NCBI RefSeq assembly: GCF_943734655.1
Contig: NC_071354.1
Location: 230,820,397-230,884,396, forward strand
Direction: 5' to 3'
Length of the DNA: 64,000 nt
Origin: Sabethes cyaneus
Lineage: Eukaryota > Arthropoda > Insecta > Diptera > Culicidae
Shown: piece after piece, positions 46,300 to 60,224 of the stretch
Layout of the letters: each line of letters starts with the position of its first letter
How positions within the stretch are numbered: position 1 is the first letter of the stretch
Program-made: the position numbers and the translations under genes
Notes under the pieces: generated by a model
What the model was told of the DNA's origin: nothing
Databases searched by the model: none
Seen by the model: only the letters and a program-made list of their open reading frames with translations

Positions 46300-48370
46300 C
46301 ATGCTGCGTGCTTGAATTTCACTCACCTGTTGGTTGGCAGGCTATGTGCGTTCATTCAACAGTATCTCGGTCCCGTCTGATGCTGGGTGAGAAAATGTCG
46401 AAGAAAAGTGAGCCTCAGACACGACACGGCAGTTATCTGCGGTGAGTGATGTGCCGACGGCGGTGACGCACGGTGCGGTCCTTAATCTCCTTTTGCGAAT
46501 TTATCCAATTTTCATCAGATGGGGATTTTCTTTTCATAACCAAAATAAAGCTCGCATCTGCTGACAGCCAAACCGACCGACCAACGTTCGCGAGCGAGAT
46601 GATACCGCATACGGCAAATCTTGTGCTGGTTTCACAAAGAATACCTTTTTTTCTCGTTGTTAGCCTCGAGTCATTCAGTCAGTCATTCGAGACTGTTGCT
46701 GATAATACCGAAGAAAACCGTTGAACTATTTATAAGGATTGCGCGTTATTGTTCATGCTGCTGCTTTTCGACTCTTGCTTTCTTCGCTTGAAAGGCTGCC
46801 TCCTGCCTACACAACTGAACGGACTGAATGGCACCGAACTCGTTCGTACACAGGAAATTTAATTGCCGAAAACCCAAATTCAATGGAACGGGCTGAAGCC
46901 GAAAGCAGACAACGAGAAACGAGCTATTTTTGCACTTTTGCTTAACTTTGGATCACGTTTGTAGCCAAGTTTCGCCCAACCACCCCCAAGCGAGGACGAC
47001 GACGACGACGACGTCCAAAGCAGCTGGAGGCATACAAGCGCTGCACACACACCTTTGGTCGGTCGTTGCACAGAACTTGCAAACCGAACCGATAAGGACG
47101 GCTGGAAAGCTTTTCCCTTCCTACACTGGAACACGTAACGACCGCCTGACTAGCCAATTTCATCAACGTGGCTCTTATGTGTACACTAAACTTCGGGCAT
47201 CACTTTGAAGAGGCTGGGGCAACCTTGACGGTGCAGAAAGGGGTACAATCAACGAACCAACCGGGATCATCCCACCAACCAACAGTTAAATAATACATCC
47301 CAATAAATGTTCAAGGTTTCCACAAAGTTTTTCCACTTACTGGCAGGCAGGCAGGGGTTCAAGTGAGGAGGAAAGGTCTCAAAAACACTCCAAACCGCTG
47401 ACGGATGTATCCGGGATTTTCACACACAACTTTTTCTCTCTCACAAGCTAATATCACTTGAAAATGCTCGAAGATGAAGATGAAAAAACATCCGCATAGC
47501 GCGTTATTTTTTTTTTTGTCACTTTATTGCATTCTGCAGTCCTTGCTTGGTAAAACTAGTAACTTGCTATTATAGTGTAGGACAATGATTCAGCACCACC
47601 GAAGGTAAAAAAGCTGTTTGGAAGAGATTGATTTAGAATGTCTGTAAGTCTCGCCATCGAATGATAGATGAATTCCGTTCGACAGGCTTCGACAGCCTCC
47701 ACCGAGCGACCTGATAGGGAACCGCTGCTGTCGCCATCGTCGGCGGGTCGTTCGGTTCGGTTGTGGTGTATTGCCTTCGGTTCTTTTGCCCATTTTATGT
47801 GCTCCGGGATAAGTGCCACCAGCCGGTGGGTTTACCGATTGGTCGCTTCCCAGGAATTGCAAAATTCGCCAACGAAGTTGGCTCCAAACGAGGACCCCTC
47901 GTTCGGCTCTCCTGCTAGCACGAAGGATAAACACCGTTCTGCTTCCCGTCGTCCGTGTGATAAGGGCATCATTTGCTAGGAAATCACGAAATCACATAGG
48001 AATTGAAGGGCAGCAGCAGGACGAGTGCGATGGAACAACACCGCCGCCGTTCCGTTCGGAACTGTTATGCTCAGAAAATGTGCGCATTTGCTAAAAGTTT
48101 TACCGCTCCAGCTGATTTGAATCAAACAGGCTGTTGCAGGCCGTTCCGGATTGAGCTGGTACGGGTCGCGCGAGTGAGCACGGTTCGGGCGGGATCTCGA
48201 TGCAGGCGATTGTTTCGCGTTTCACAAGTTGATTAAAAAGTACTCGAGCTTGAAATAATAATTCGTAGACTGCTCGAGTCGATGTTGAACAGCTAACGTT
48301 AATTAACGCGCCGGAAGCTGGACGGATCTCGTCTCCACTGATGCTCGTCCCCAAACGGAAATAAACCTTT
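46300..48370. promoter_or_regulatory. GC-richer region, possible promoter/5' UTR zone
   Basis: Base composition rises here and known repeat families are absent. Features include repeated tcagtc/tcattc Inr-like words at 46670-46690, tatttataagg at 46727, a (gac)n run at 46995-47012 and, on the plus strand, an ATG at 46395 followed by a GTGAGT donor at 46442. None is conclusive. It could contain the 5' end of the minus-strand RGK gene or of another gene, and I assign no coding exon. Confidence 0.25.
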
Positions 48371-49029
48371 GGAGCTCGTTGTGAATGTTCGGTTGAAGAG
48401 AAGCCACTCAGTTGTAACTAAGCGGGCAAAGAAAAGCATTTGGATCAAAATCCCGAACTTTTACCAACACTTTTTGATCAACAGCCTAAAATTCAACCTT
48501 GTACATATTCGGTAGAACATTTCCATTGCTGTTCGCTAAATGAACAATTCTACAAACAAACGAATCGTTTTATTTGCAAACATCCATTTATTATATTTTT
48601 ACTCTGACTGTATTCCTTTCCTTTATTTCTGATTATAACGAAAATTTTCAATCTTTGCTCCGTCCGTTGAGCTCATTTGAGGTTCCGAAGGAGAACACAA
48701 TTGTGTAGGGAGCCGTCACATTTTAGATACGACATAGGTTCCCACGTACCTACGTCCACCAGCTGATGCTGCCGAGCATCTAGGTCAATCTGGAATGTGG
48801 ATTTCAAGATTAATTTAAAATTGTAACAGCTTTGATATAGGTACCGCATAGCTCATCGCAAAATGTTGTAGACATGCTACGAGTAGGAATGTTACAAACA
48901 CGACAGATGTAATAAATTTCATTGCTGGACGGATTCTTATAGGATACTAATAATATGTTAGCATTCAGTTTGCATTTTTATCTGCCGTTTATCGTTTGTA
49001 CTATGCAAAACAAATTTATTATTTACGGT
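48371..49029. other. Non-coding stretch
   Basis: Nothing recognised apart from AT-rich sequence next to the RTE remnant. Confidence 0.45.
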
Positions 49030-50220
49030 GGAGGCAATAAGTGCCAATTGCAACAAATTCATGGTTCGGGCGACTTAACGGCAAGATCGTCAGAGTACGA
49101 TTTATGGCCGTCATCGTCAGCAGCATAGAGCCTGTTTCAAGCTGTCGTTGGATCATTCCGTCAAGAGCGATGTTAAATAGCATGCAGGATAAGCCGTCAC
49201 TTTGTCCATCCTCACCGCGTCTTGAAGGGACCGAGAAGCTCACTAAACGCATCCCTCGATCCAATGGTACGCTAATCAATCTCGTCAGTTTGTCCGGAAA
49301 ACCGTGTTCGTGAATTATCTACCACAGCTGGTCGTGATCGACTGTATCGTACGAAGCGTGGAAGTCAGTAAAGATGTGATGCGTGGACACGTTGTACTTC
49401 CGACCTTTTTACAAGATTTGTCGGATGGTGAAAACTATGAAGCGCACCTGACAATTCCCTACGGAGCCTTTTGTTATCATGACAGCCGGCGTAACGGCGT
49501 ATCTGAAAGAGAACCTTGTAGGTGGCGTCTACCAGCGTTATGCCACTAGAACTGCAACAGTCGAGCGAAGATATCTTTTTGAGACAAACAAGTCCTTCCA
49601 TTCATTGCGCCAGTAGCTTCTCCACCTTCCAAATGTTTATAATCGTCTGCTGGTGGGCGGTCCACACCGGAGGCTTCGTTAGTGTTCAGCAAGTCGATTT
49701 CTCTTTTGACTGCTTGGAGGTCAGGTGTTGGGACATCGATTTTCTTCCATGGCCACTCCTAGGTTAACTTCCGTTCCACCCTCCTCTGCAACTTCGCCAT
49801 TAAGGTCCCTTACATGTCAGATTTTGGTGTGTAGCCCTAACGAGGTTAGTTCACCTTCTAGTAAAATTTGCGTGTGTTACTAGCTCGTAATGTTGTTCTA
49901 ATTCTGCATCTCTGTCCTCCTTCTGGCGCTGTTAACACCTTAGAATCGTGGTTAACTGAATTCTTTCTCGTCTGAATTTGGTCAAGTTCTTTCTAGTTGC
50001 AATGCTCAGATACTTTTTCCAAGTCTCTTTTTCGGTCCACCGCTTGTTGGTCAAACAAGCATCAAATCAATCATTTCGTATACTCCGGGGCTCTTTACCT
50101 AGCGTGAATTCTGCCCCAACCATCTCAGGAAGCTGCAAAGTTTATACATCAGGCAGGCTACAGGCTATGGGGTCTATACATTGTTTCCCAACCTAGATGG
50201 GCGTTCATATTCCCGATGCC
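49030..50220 (-). pseudogene. RTE-type EN-RT remnant, heavily deleted
   Basis: From the right, the minus strand gives IGNMNAHLGWETMYRPHSL (compare GDMNAQVGREEMYRP in the intact copy), then MEGLVCL, LDCCSSSGITLVDATYKVL, and DGLSCMLFNIALDGMIQR. These match the RTE protein at 1360-4236 in the same order, with stops, frameshifts and large deletions. It is the same clade but an old copy. Confidence 0.8.
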
Positions 50221-51359
50221 GAAGTTAATGTCCCGTGGCGAATTTCATGAATATTGCGATTCGTATTTGCTTGAATTTCAGTAGCAATTTGGATTAAGTA
50301 GATTGCCTTACTGGGATTGCCGCGTCATGGAGCAAGATGGCAGTTGCCATCTTAGTCTTAGCAGCGAGACACCACATTTCTTAATTCTTAATTCAGCCGC
50401 CCCACCGTGGGATGAAACACAAATCTAGGTGGACGGAGATCCCAATTACGCTAAAACCGTTAGTCCTAGGTATATAGTATGTTCGGAGTAAATTTGTTAT
50501 TTTGACTTCCGCATTTTTTGGTGTATCAGTAAGCGAGTGCAAAATATAAACTTTTTTATGGCTTAAGTTAGCTGAAAAAAATGTTCAGCAAAGTTATAGA
50601 ACATTAAATTTTTAGTTACTTTGCTAAAGAAATGCAAGTTCTATCTCTTATGGTTGATGGGCTGAAGCTATTTAAAGTCGGGTGGACCTAAAAATCCGTT
50701 TTTTCTTTATATCTTGTTTCGTGTTTATTTCTCACCAATCATGCGTTCTGAGCACTTTCACATGCATGGAAAACGCACATTTTGTTTGAAGGAATCAAGT
50801 TGCTATCTCCTTTGGTTCCGAAGCTACAGGCATTTTTTCTAAAAAAATTTGGTTTTTTTTTTTCAAATGTCAATAACGTAAAAACTGCTCAAAAGCAGCA
50901 AATCATATTTTGTATAGATGATTGGTAATATATTGGCCTCCGAAATTAATTGAGATTACATCGGTCGGATCGTATTGAATATTGAAGTAAAAATTACCGT
51001 TTTACTTACCAAAATGACAATTTTTGAGTAAATAGAATGGATTAAAAAAGCGTTAGCCGCTCCTAACCTGGAGTACATCCGCTCACGTAGTTGAGACATC
51101 GCAAGCTAGCAAGAGCCGCCCGTCAGTGTTCGCATATGCTTCCTTCCCTATCGTTATACGACCTTAATTTGTAACCATTAAAAACTGTTTGTTTACAAAG
51201 TAGAAAAAAATATTACTACTACAGTATTCGTGTTAAACGTACATAATTCCCAAGCAGTGCACTCTTGGTTCTTCTGATTCTAGTAGCTCAGCTATGACTG
51301 AAATTAGTCATACATCGGTTACTACAACTTACAAACTACAACTGTAATAAACTTCAAAA
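50221..51359. other. Non-coding stretch with common repeat fragments
   Basis: 50590-50690 (tttgctaaagaaatg, ttctatctct) matches, in reverse complement, part of the element at 28293-29280. The rest is AT-rich and unrecognised. Confidence 0.4.
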
Positions 51360-53470
51360 TGTAGGAGGTATTAACATATCAATAGCTGACTACGCTTTAG
51401 CTTGTTGTGATGCAAGTTACGACATGTACGTCTTTGTCGAAACTTGGCTTAATTGTTCAACGTTATCTAAGCATATTTTTGCCCATGCTTTCACAGTTTA
51501 TCGTTACGACCGCACGGCTTCCAATAGCAAAAAAACGTACCGGCAGTGGCGTGCTATTAGCAATAAACTCAAAGTATAAATCTAGGCTTATACAATCCTC
51601 AACGTGCTCACATATTGAACAAATTTGGGTAATTGTCGAGCTTACATCCTATTCACTGTATGTTTGTGTTGTATATATTCCTCCTGATCGAGTCACTGAT
51701 CCCGACTTAATTAGCAATCATTTATTTTCAATGTCGTGGGTCATCTCGCGCATGCGCCTATCTGATAGAATTCTCATTCTGGGTGATTTCAATCTTCGGA
51801 ACGTGAAATGGATTAAAGGAAACAACTCTTATTTGTATCCGGACGCTACAAATTCGACTATCAATGAAACAACTGCCACACTGCTAGGTGGATACAGTAC
51901 TGCTGGTCTCTGCCAAATGAATCACATCCAAAACGACAATTCTCGTCTGTTAGATTTGTGTTTCGTTAGTCAAGAATTTTTAGACAATAAGTTGACAGTC
52001 GTTAAGGCTCCATCTCACCTTGTTAAACTATGCAGCCATTATCCACCCCTTCTTATCACTACAAACAAATGTTTCCCCTTAACGTTTAGTGATAATATCA
52101 AATCTGTTTACTACGACTACAAGAAAGGTGATTCTCATAAAATGAGTAGCTTTTTGTCAGGCATAGATTGGTTGTTTAGCTTCTCAGTTCAAGATGCTAG
52201 CAATAATGCGATGACATGGCCGCAAGGACGATAAATGGTTGTAAGAACGATAAGTGTTATGCCTGGTGTTAATAGTGTTATGGTCGCATATCTTGCTATA
52301 TGGCTTTCACCAATTCTTTCCAAAAAGAATACCTCGCCTCGCTGGTCAAATGCAGAACTTAAACATTTCAAGTCTGATAAACGATATATACTTAGGAAGC
52401 TATCTGAGCACCCATCACTTCAACTCCGATCTCATTACCGATTCGTAAATAGGATACTTTTCCTGAATTACCAGCAAAAAATCCAACGCAACTTGAGAAA
52501 CAACCCTAAGAGCTTTTGGAATTACGTCGACGAGCAAAGGAAAGAATCTGGTATACCCACTCACATGTCATTGGGCGACAAACAGGCTTCTGACATGGCA
52601 TATGCAATCTATTCCGTAAACACTTTAGTAGTGTTTTCAGCAATGAAGTTCTAAGTGCTCAACGGATCTGCAATGCGACTCGCAATGTACCTGAACGTCT
52701 CCACATTGGTCAACATCCTTTCGTTACGATAGACATGATCAAGGCAGCCTGCTCAAAACTAAAGTCATCCACAAATGCCGGTCCTGACGGTATCCCTGCA
52801 ATCGTCTTGAAGAAATGCTCCAACAATCTTCTAGAGTCTCCCTCAGTCATTTTTAACTTATCGCTCCAACAAGGGATCTTTCCATCTCCCCGGAAAACAT
52901 CATTTGTATTTCCTGTTTGCAAAAAAGGCGATAAAAGTCTCATTTCAAACTATCGCGGCATAGCGGCATTATGCGCTGTTTCAAAACTATTTGAACTGGT
53001 AGTACTCGGATTCATCAAGCATAATTGCTGTAATTCTATAGTGGACTCTCAACATGGATTCATGTCCAAACGCTCAACAAGTACTAGGTTGGTATCGTAC
53101 ACGTCCTTCATCACTCTTTCTCTTCAAGCACGACTTCAAGTAGACGCCATATATACTGATTTTTCTTCAGCCTTTGACAAAATCAGTCGCCAAATAGCAA
53201 TAGCTAACCTAGACAAGCTGGGATTCCAAGGATCATTTCTAAACTAGCTCAACTCTTATCTCATAGGACGTAGAATGGCAGTGAAAATCGGAGATTGCAT
53301 TACTACTTACTTCGATATTACGTCTGGAGTCCCACAAGGCAGTCACCTCGGGCCTCTTCGGTTCCTGATCTACCTCAATGATCTTAATTTTGTACTAAAA
53401 TGTCAGAGAATATCTTATACTGATGATTAATTATTCGAAATCGTGAGAGATTCTGAAGACACTTATTAAC
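51360..53470 (+). pseudogene. CR1/Jockey-group non-LTR retrotransposon ORF2 remnant
   Basis: The endonuclease region (51407-52234) has VVYIPPDRVTDPDLI, ILILGDFNLRNVKW and SRLLDLCFVS. The expected Asp-His pair near its end reads LCSHYPPLL. After a frame change come NPKSFWNYVDEQRKES, KSSTNAGPDGIPAIVLKKCS, LISNYRGIAALCAVSKLFEL, SQHGFMSKRSTSTRL, IYTDFSSAFDKI and SGVPQGSHLGPLRFLIYLND. The catalytic box reads SYTDD followed by a stop. At least three stops or frameshifts. 5' and 3' ends are not visible. Confidence 0.8.
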
Positions 53471-53678
53471 TTATTAACGTGACGTGACGAACAATGTCAC
53501 GTGCAGTACCTTGCAAGTCGTAAGGGCCGGCATAGTGTCGTCGTCCTGAAAGTAAACAGTAGTTAGATTAAAACTTCTCGCTCGGTGGTAATCTGCAATT
53601 GATGTAGGAAGCGGCACAATATGTGTCGATAATCAAACCAAACGCGTCGCTATTCTTGAGAAGTGGATTTTGCGGTCT

Positions 53679-53821
53679 CCTTTTGTCCAGCGCCTCTATG
53701 GTTCAAAGGTACAAGTACCAGCGAACCACATGCCCTGGCGGGTGTTGTGGGTTCGAATCCGGTTATAATCTTAGATTACAGCTTGGTTCGACTCATGCAC
53801 CTTCCAGCATTGGACAAAAGG
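53679..53821 (+). mobile_element. SINE-like unit with pol III A and B boxes inside an inverted repeat
   Basis: An A-box-like tggttcaaagg (53699-53709) and a perfect B box ggttcgaatcc (53750-53760) are about 40 bp apart, as in tRNA-derived genes. They are bracketed by ccttttgtcca (53679-53689) and its inverse tggacaaaagg (53811-53821). The tRNA cloverleaf is not complete. It could be a tRNA-derived SINE head or a tRNA pseudogene. The C run at 53865-53876 follows downstream. Confidence 0.5.
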
Positions 53822-54917
53822 TAGGAGTCAAAATGACTACTTGTCAAGCATAGCTACCAATACCCCCCCCCCCCTTCCTTTCCGCTCTTCCCCTCCTTCA
53901 CCAAAAAATTTTCATTTCTTTCCCCTGCCGTCCCTTCATCAATTGTAGAACCATCGTTTCAAAAAATATTAATATATATGTATGACCGCATTTCAAGGTC
54001 AAGACTAAAAACTTGAGATTAGTCTATCAAAACCATCAAAACTGTTTTTCCACTAGCACGTAACCAGGCTGAAAAACCAGCAGCAATCGCTTACGCGTAT
54101 CCGCTCTTGATGATGGTTTGATGATGATGGAAAACACACAAGTATGATCACGTTTACTTATTCTAGAAACTAAACAGCTGTGAATATGCTATCACAGAAC
54201 AATTTTACTTCTTTTTCACTCACGGAAGAACACAAAAATTCCCCTCTGATATGAAAATATAAATCAATTTTCATTCACTAGCCATGAGCAGCATTTTGAT
54301 TTTAATTCCAGCATATGGTGCGTTATTTACACTACTACCAATATGTGAGGCCTGAAACGCCTGAAAAGCTTCTATCGTGTTGACATTGCTAATTAGACGC
54401 TATAGCAGCCTGCTGTTGTCACTGCAAAACTAATTATTTTCAATGAGCCCGGAATGTTGGCAATACCGAAACGTTATCCATCGGCTCTATTTTGATCTGT
54501 TTTTGAAAAGCATTTATTCCCTGTGCTGGCTATTTCGGCCGGTCGGATTTAAAAAAACACAGACACCGCTATAGAAAATGGGCTCAATTTAGCCGCAGCG
54601 ACTTCATCATTTCTCGCGACTATAACTCAAATTCAGTAGTGCTCCGTTAAAACCAAAATACACGCCGATATTCAGTAAATAATATTCTATCAACTGGTAC
54701 AAAAATCTTGTCTCGAATAAATATAGTTTCAAGGTAATTCCTGAATATTGTTCAGGCTACCGCTTAATGGGCTGGAAATACCCACCCGTACCCTAGTAAG
54801 TGAAAAAAAAAGTTTCATGGAAAATAAATCTTTGCGTGGTATCCAACATATCAGCAAAATTTCATTTCAATCAAAAATAGTCGAATCAAACCGTTTTGTT
54901 AGTTGAGCTGGAATTGC
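53822..54917. other. Non-coding stretch
   Basis: A C/T-rich patch at 53.86-53.94 kb is followed by AT-rich DNA with no gene recognised. Confidence 0.45.
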
Positions 54918-55080
54918 TACTTACTTACTTACTTAATCAGCTCCAGGCCGTGGTTTCCTCTGCTGTACGAAGAAGTCGTCTCCATTCCACTCGGTCCATG
55001 GCCGCAATTCGCCAGCCACGTAGTCTACGTAGGGTCCGCAGGTCGCCTCTCGCAGGTCGTTCCACTTGATCGATCCATCT
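54918..55080 (-). mobile_element. 3' end of an RTE-type element with (TAAG)n tail
   Basis: The minus strand codes GDLRTLRRLRGWRIAAMDRV then EWRRLLRTAEETTAWS and a stop, followed by taagtaagtaagtaag. This matches the C-terminus of the intact RTE (DRVEWRRVLETA) but with a different 3' repeat, so it is another RTE family, severely 5'-truncated. Confidence 0.75.
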
Positions 55081-55129
55081 TATATATATACCATCGATTG
55101 ATTGATATATTTTGGCATTACACGTTTTG

Positions 55130-57621
<2,492 letters not shown>

Positions 57622-57907
57622 AATTTATATGTTTTTATTGCTTGGAAATAAATCAACACGATAATTGTAACTTGCGATAACGGGCGTTGGCTCCACACGA
57701 ACTCCAACGTCGACCAATTGATACTGTTTCGAGGACCGCTAAATAATGAATGATAGTTTCATAGTTTCTTAAACTCAAGTACAATGGTTGTAATTTCTGA
57801 AAGCATATGGCGGATCTCACCTCAGACACCTCCTCCTGCGGAAGTGCTTTGCAGAAAAACACATTTATTGCCAGTTCAATATAGATGAAAGCTATCAACC
57901 ACTTCAT
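57622..57907 (-). CDS. Small secreted-peptide gene 1 (two exons)
   Basis: Exon 1 (57907-57821) codes a signal peptide MKWLIAFIYIELAINVFF then CKALPQEEVSE, ending at GTGAGA. After an 82-nt intron and a TTATTTAG acceptor, exon 2 (57738-57622) in phase 0 codes RSSKQYQLVDVGVRVEPTPV then IASYNYRVDLFPSNKNI. The start context gcataATGAAGTGG is the same as in gene 4, and CKALP fits the CxAxP of the other three. Unlike them, this frame has no cysteine in exon 2. An ATAAAA box lies about 32 bases before a TCA on the minus strand. The second exon is the weakest part of the model. Function unknown. Confidence 0.45.
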
Positions 57908-58388
57908 TATGCTGCTTGTACTGGAAAGTACCACGTGATGCAAAGACAATTTAATTCAAACAGTTTTATTCTGGAAGAAAAAACTGGGGGCAAAGCTGTA
58001 TTCTTTAGTGGAACCAATCAATTAAAAAGCTTTGCAAGAAATGCGGAACAAGAAATTTTAGCCAGTAAGTTGCTGAGCCGACTGGCACTCACATCGAATG
58101 GAATCAAACCAGTAACTATCAATCAACCTCTCCTGATGACAGCATAGTACAATTCCGAATGCAGAGTACAGTTTTTACATATTTTACTTGTTCCAGTTAC
58201 TGATAACTGTATCTGTTCGATTTCTGGATGACAAATGTTTGCTTACTTTCATGTAAAAATTTTACTAGTTTATAATTGAAAAGAAACCCGCTATGTTACA
58301 AATTTAATTTATTTAATTAATGTTGGTTGAATATCTACCATTTTCTCTTTCGCCACCATTTCCACCATAAACAAAATTCGGCTTCAAA

Positions 58389-58634
58389 TTATGGCTGATA
58401 GAGAAAGCTACTCGGCCGATAGGAGCAAACCAATATCTTGCACCACCAGGGGATGGGGCCTCCTTTTCGCAGCGCAAATCCCTATGAATAATGTAATATC
58501 GTATTATTTTCGGGTTTCATTATCATTTCATGATTACAAAGTAGACCTACCGACAAGACAGCTGTTTCACATTGTTGTTGTTGTTGGGCCAAAATACAAC
58601 CAACGATAAGTACAAGTGGTCTAATCCATTTCAT
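58389..58634 (-). CDS. Small secreted-peptide gene 2 (two exons)
   Basis: Exon 1 (58634-58551) codes MKWIRPLVLIVGCILA then QQQQQCETAVLS, a signal peptide with a Gln run and Cys before the likely cleavage site. The intron is 69 nt (GTAGGT ... ATTCATAG), phase 0. Exon 2 (58481-58389) codes GFALRKGGPIPWWCKILVC then SYRPSSFLYQP and TAA. The two cysteines are four residues apart (CKILVC). A possible AATAAA lies near 58306-58311. The total is 58 residues. I do not recognise the family, which is shared with the neighbouring genes. Confidence 0.6.
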
Positions 58635-58935
58635 TTTTAATTAATCGTTTACCGTCCCAGGAATCGTTCCGATTTAATTCTTCGGTCCAACTTTGGAACC
58701 CTCTTAAATTTACATTTGTTGATTGCTTTTGCTGTTTACAGCACAATTATGTCCAGTTCGGAGTACAATGCGCTGCGGTTCGAATCGATTTGAAAGTATG
58801 GTCAGTTGAAAACATCCGTTCAATTCAAAATTAGTCGGACAATATCTCAAATATTTGTCGAGTAAAGAACCGAATTTTCTATGTGCATTGCAAGAATGAA
58901 TTTGCATGATGCATCTAACTGTGATTTCCATCTAA

Positions 58936-59110
58936 TAACTATAAAAGTCATTCTATGTTTGCCTACCAAAACTCCGGAAAACCTGGACGATTCTACATCA
59001 AACTTTTCATACATATTCCTTGACATAAGGGAATCAGCATAGGGAGGTTAACGAAGACCAACTAAAGAAAGCTTTGTTTCTCTGGTATTAGCAGAATTTC
59101 TAGACCGATT
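58936..59110 (+). mobile_element. Fragment of the 11.2-12.6 kb element family
   Basis: Contains catacatattccttgacat, then aagggaatcagcat and ctctggtattagcagaattt, in the same order as in the larger copy. It lies between peptide genes 2 and 3. Confidence 0.6.
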
Positions 59111-59419
59111 ACCTACAGGTCGAGGTATAACTGGTTGAGAGAGTTGCCATTAACAAGCGGAGATATCCAAATGAGCAAAACAAACTTTGTTTTTCCTTTA
59201 TTACAGGAATAATAATAAATTAAATTATCACTAAAAGCATCAATTTTTAACATGCAGTTGATTCCCTTAGAACATTTGAATTAAAGATTTATTGGAAAGA
59301 TTAAAACATAAAATAGTTTAAAATAGATGATAGTAATGATGCTTTGTCCCAATATAAACCAATTTGGTTTGTAGTTGTAAAATTGCAGTAGAAAAATTCC
59401 CGCATTTTCAATAACATTG

Positions 59420-59659
59420 TTATCCAGAAGAAGGGCACCATATATGTGGTGGAGGGCAATTGCCTTGGCGCTCCATTCTTTTTTGTAAAAGGTTTTCCTG
59501 AAAATAGAACACAATAGTTTGATTTATTCTGACAAACTGACCCTTGCATTGACTCAAGGTCACGGGAATTACCTGACCACTTGGAACCGCTTGACATTGT
59601 CTTGAATGGGTCAGAATTGAGGCTACCGCCATCAGTAGCGATATTCCTAACCACCTCAT
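59420..59659 (-). CDS. Small secreted-peptide gene 3 (two exons)
   Basis: Exon 1 (59659-59573) codes MRWLGISLLMAVASILTHS then RQCQAVPSGQ, a signal peptide. The intron is 75 nt (GTAATT ... CTATTTTCAG), phase 0. Because 75 is divisible by three and has no stop, read-through would also be open. Exon 2 (59497-59420) codes ENLLQKRMERQGN then CPPPHIWCPSSG and TAA. A KR pair could be a prohormone-type cleavage site, leaving a short peptide with C-x6-C. Exon 2 aligns with gene 4 (E, QKR, CPP). Total 54 residues. Function unknown. Confidence 0.6.
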   Translation of the reverse strand: MRWLGISLLMAVASILTHSRQCQAVPSGQVIPVTLSQCKGQFVRINQTIVFYFQENLLQKRMERQGNCPPPHIWCPSSG

Positions 59660-60050
59660 TTTACTATTAGCCTGACCAGCGGTAGAGCAGTTCTGAACGT
59701 ATTGGTAGAATGGTAGTTAGCTGCGAACTATAAAGCTGATTTGGGCTGAACTGCCGTGTCTATGATATTTAAAAGTGAAAGAGTAGTTTATGCATGTTGA
59801 ATCGATTGAATACTATAGGTGAAACAAATGCCACAACATTTTGCAATCAAACAATTGCGATAAGAAACTCAGAGTAGTGAAATAATCGATGAGTGAAACT
59901 GAAAAATGAAAAAATAATAATATGGATTTATGGACAGTCAAAAAGTAAAGTAAAGAATAAAAGGAGTAAAAAATGAATGAAATAAAGATACAATTGAAAT
60001 TAGGAAAAAGCATCTTGGGATAGCTCACAATAGTTTTAACTAAATATGAT
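59660..60050. other. Upstream region of peptide gene 3, otherwise non-coding
   Basis: On the minus strand a TTTATAG word (59728-59734) lies 38-40 bases before TTCAG (59694), a loose TATA/Inr pair. Nothing else is recognised. Confidence 0.3.
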
Positions 60051-60129
60051 ATACCCTTAAAGCTGGTTTGCTCACACGGGCGGTATCCTATGCTTATGCT
60101 TATGCTTATACCCTTAAAGCTGGTTTGCT
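60051..60129. mobile_element. 35-bp retroposon stub with perfect 22-bp target duplication
   Basis: atacccttaaagctggtttg plus ct is present at 60051-60072 and again at 60108-60129. Between them, 60073-60107 reads cacacgggcggtatc followed by tatgctta-type repeats. This is the 3' end of the retroposon at 42918-43177, cut to 35 bp. Confidence 0.9.
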
Positions 60130-60224
60130 ACCGAAAGAAAAGCTTAAGGGTTATAACTGATTTCCGAACTCGAATTTTTTTATAAATTAACTCATAAATT
60201 TACTTTGATTCATAAAAGCAAAAT

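Noticed and set aside
46395..46447. Short plus-strand coding exon MSKKSEPQTRHGSYL ending at GTGAGT
   Set aside because: Only 16 codons, with no partner exon found and no homology recognised. Left as part of a possible regulatory region.
47556..47819. Minus-strand open frame of 87 codons
   Set aside because: The opposite strand is open as well, reflecting GC composition. No motif and no splice support.
59301..59654. Minus-strand 117-codon frame overlapping peptide gene 3
   Set aside because: Out of frame with the signal peptide and the exon 2 pattern shared with gene 4.
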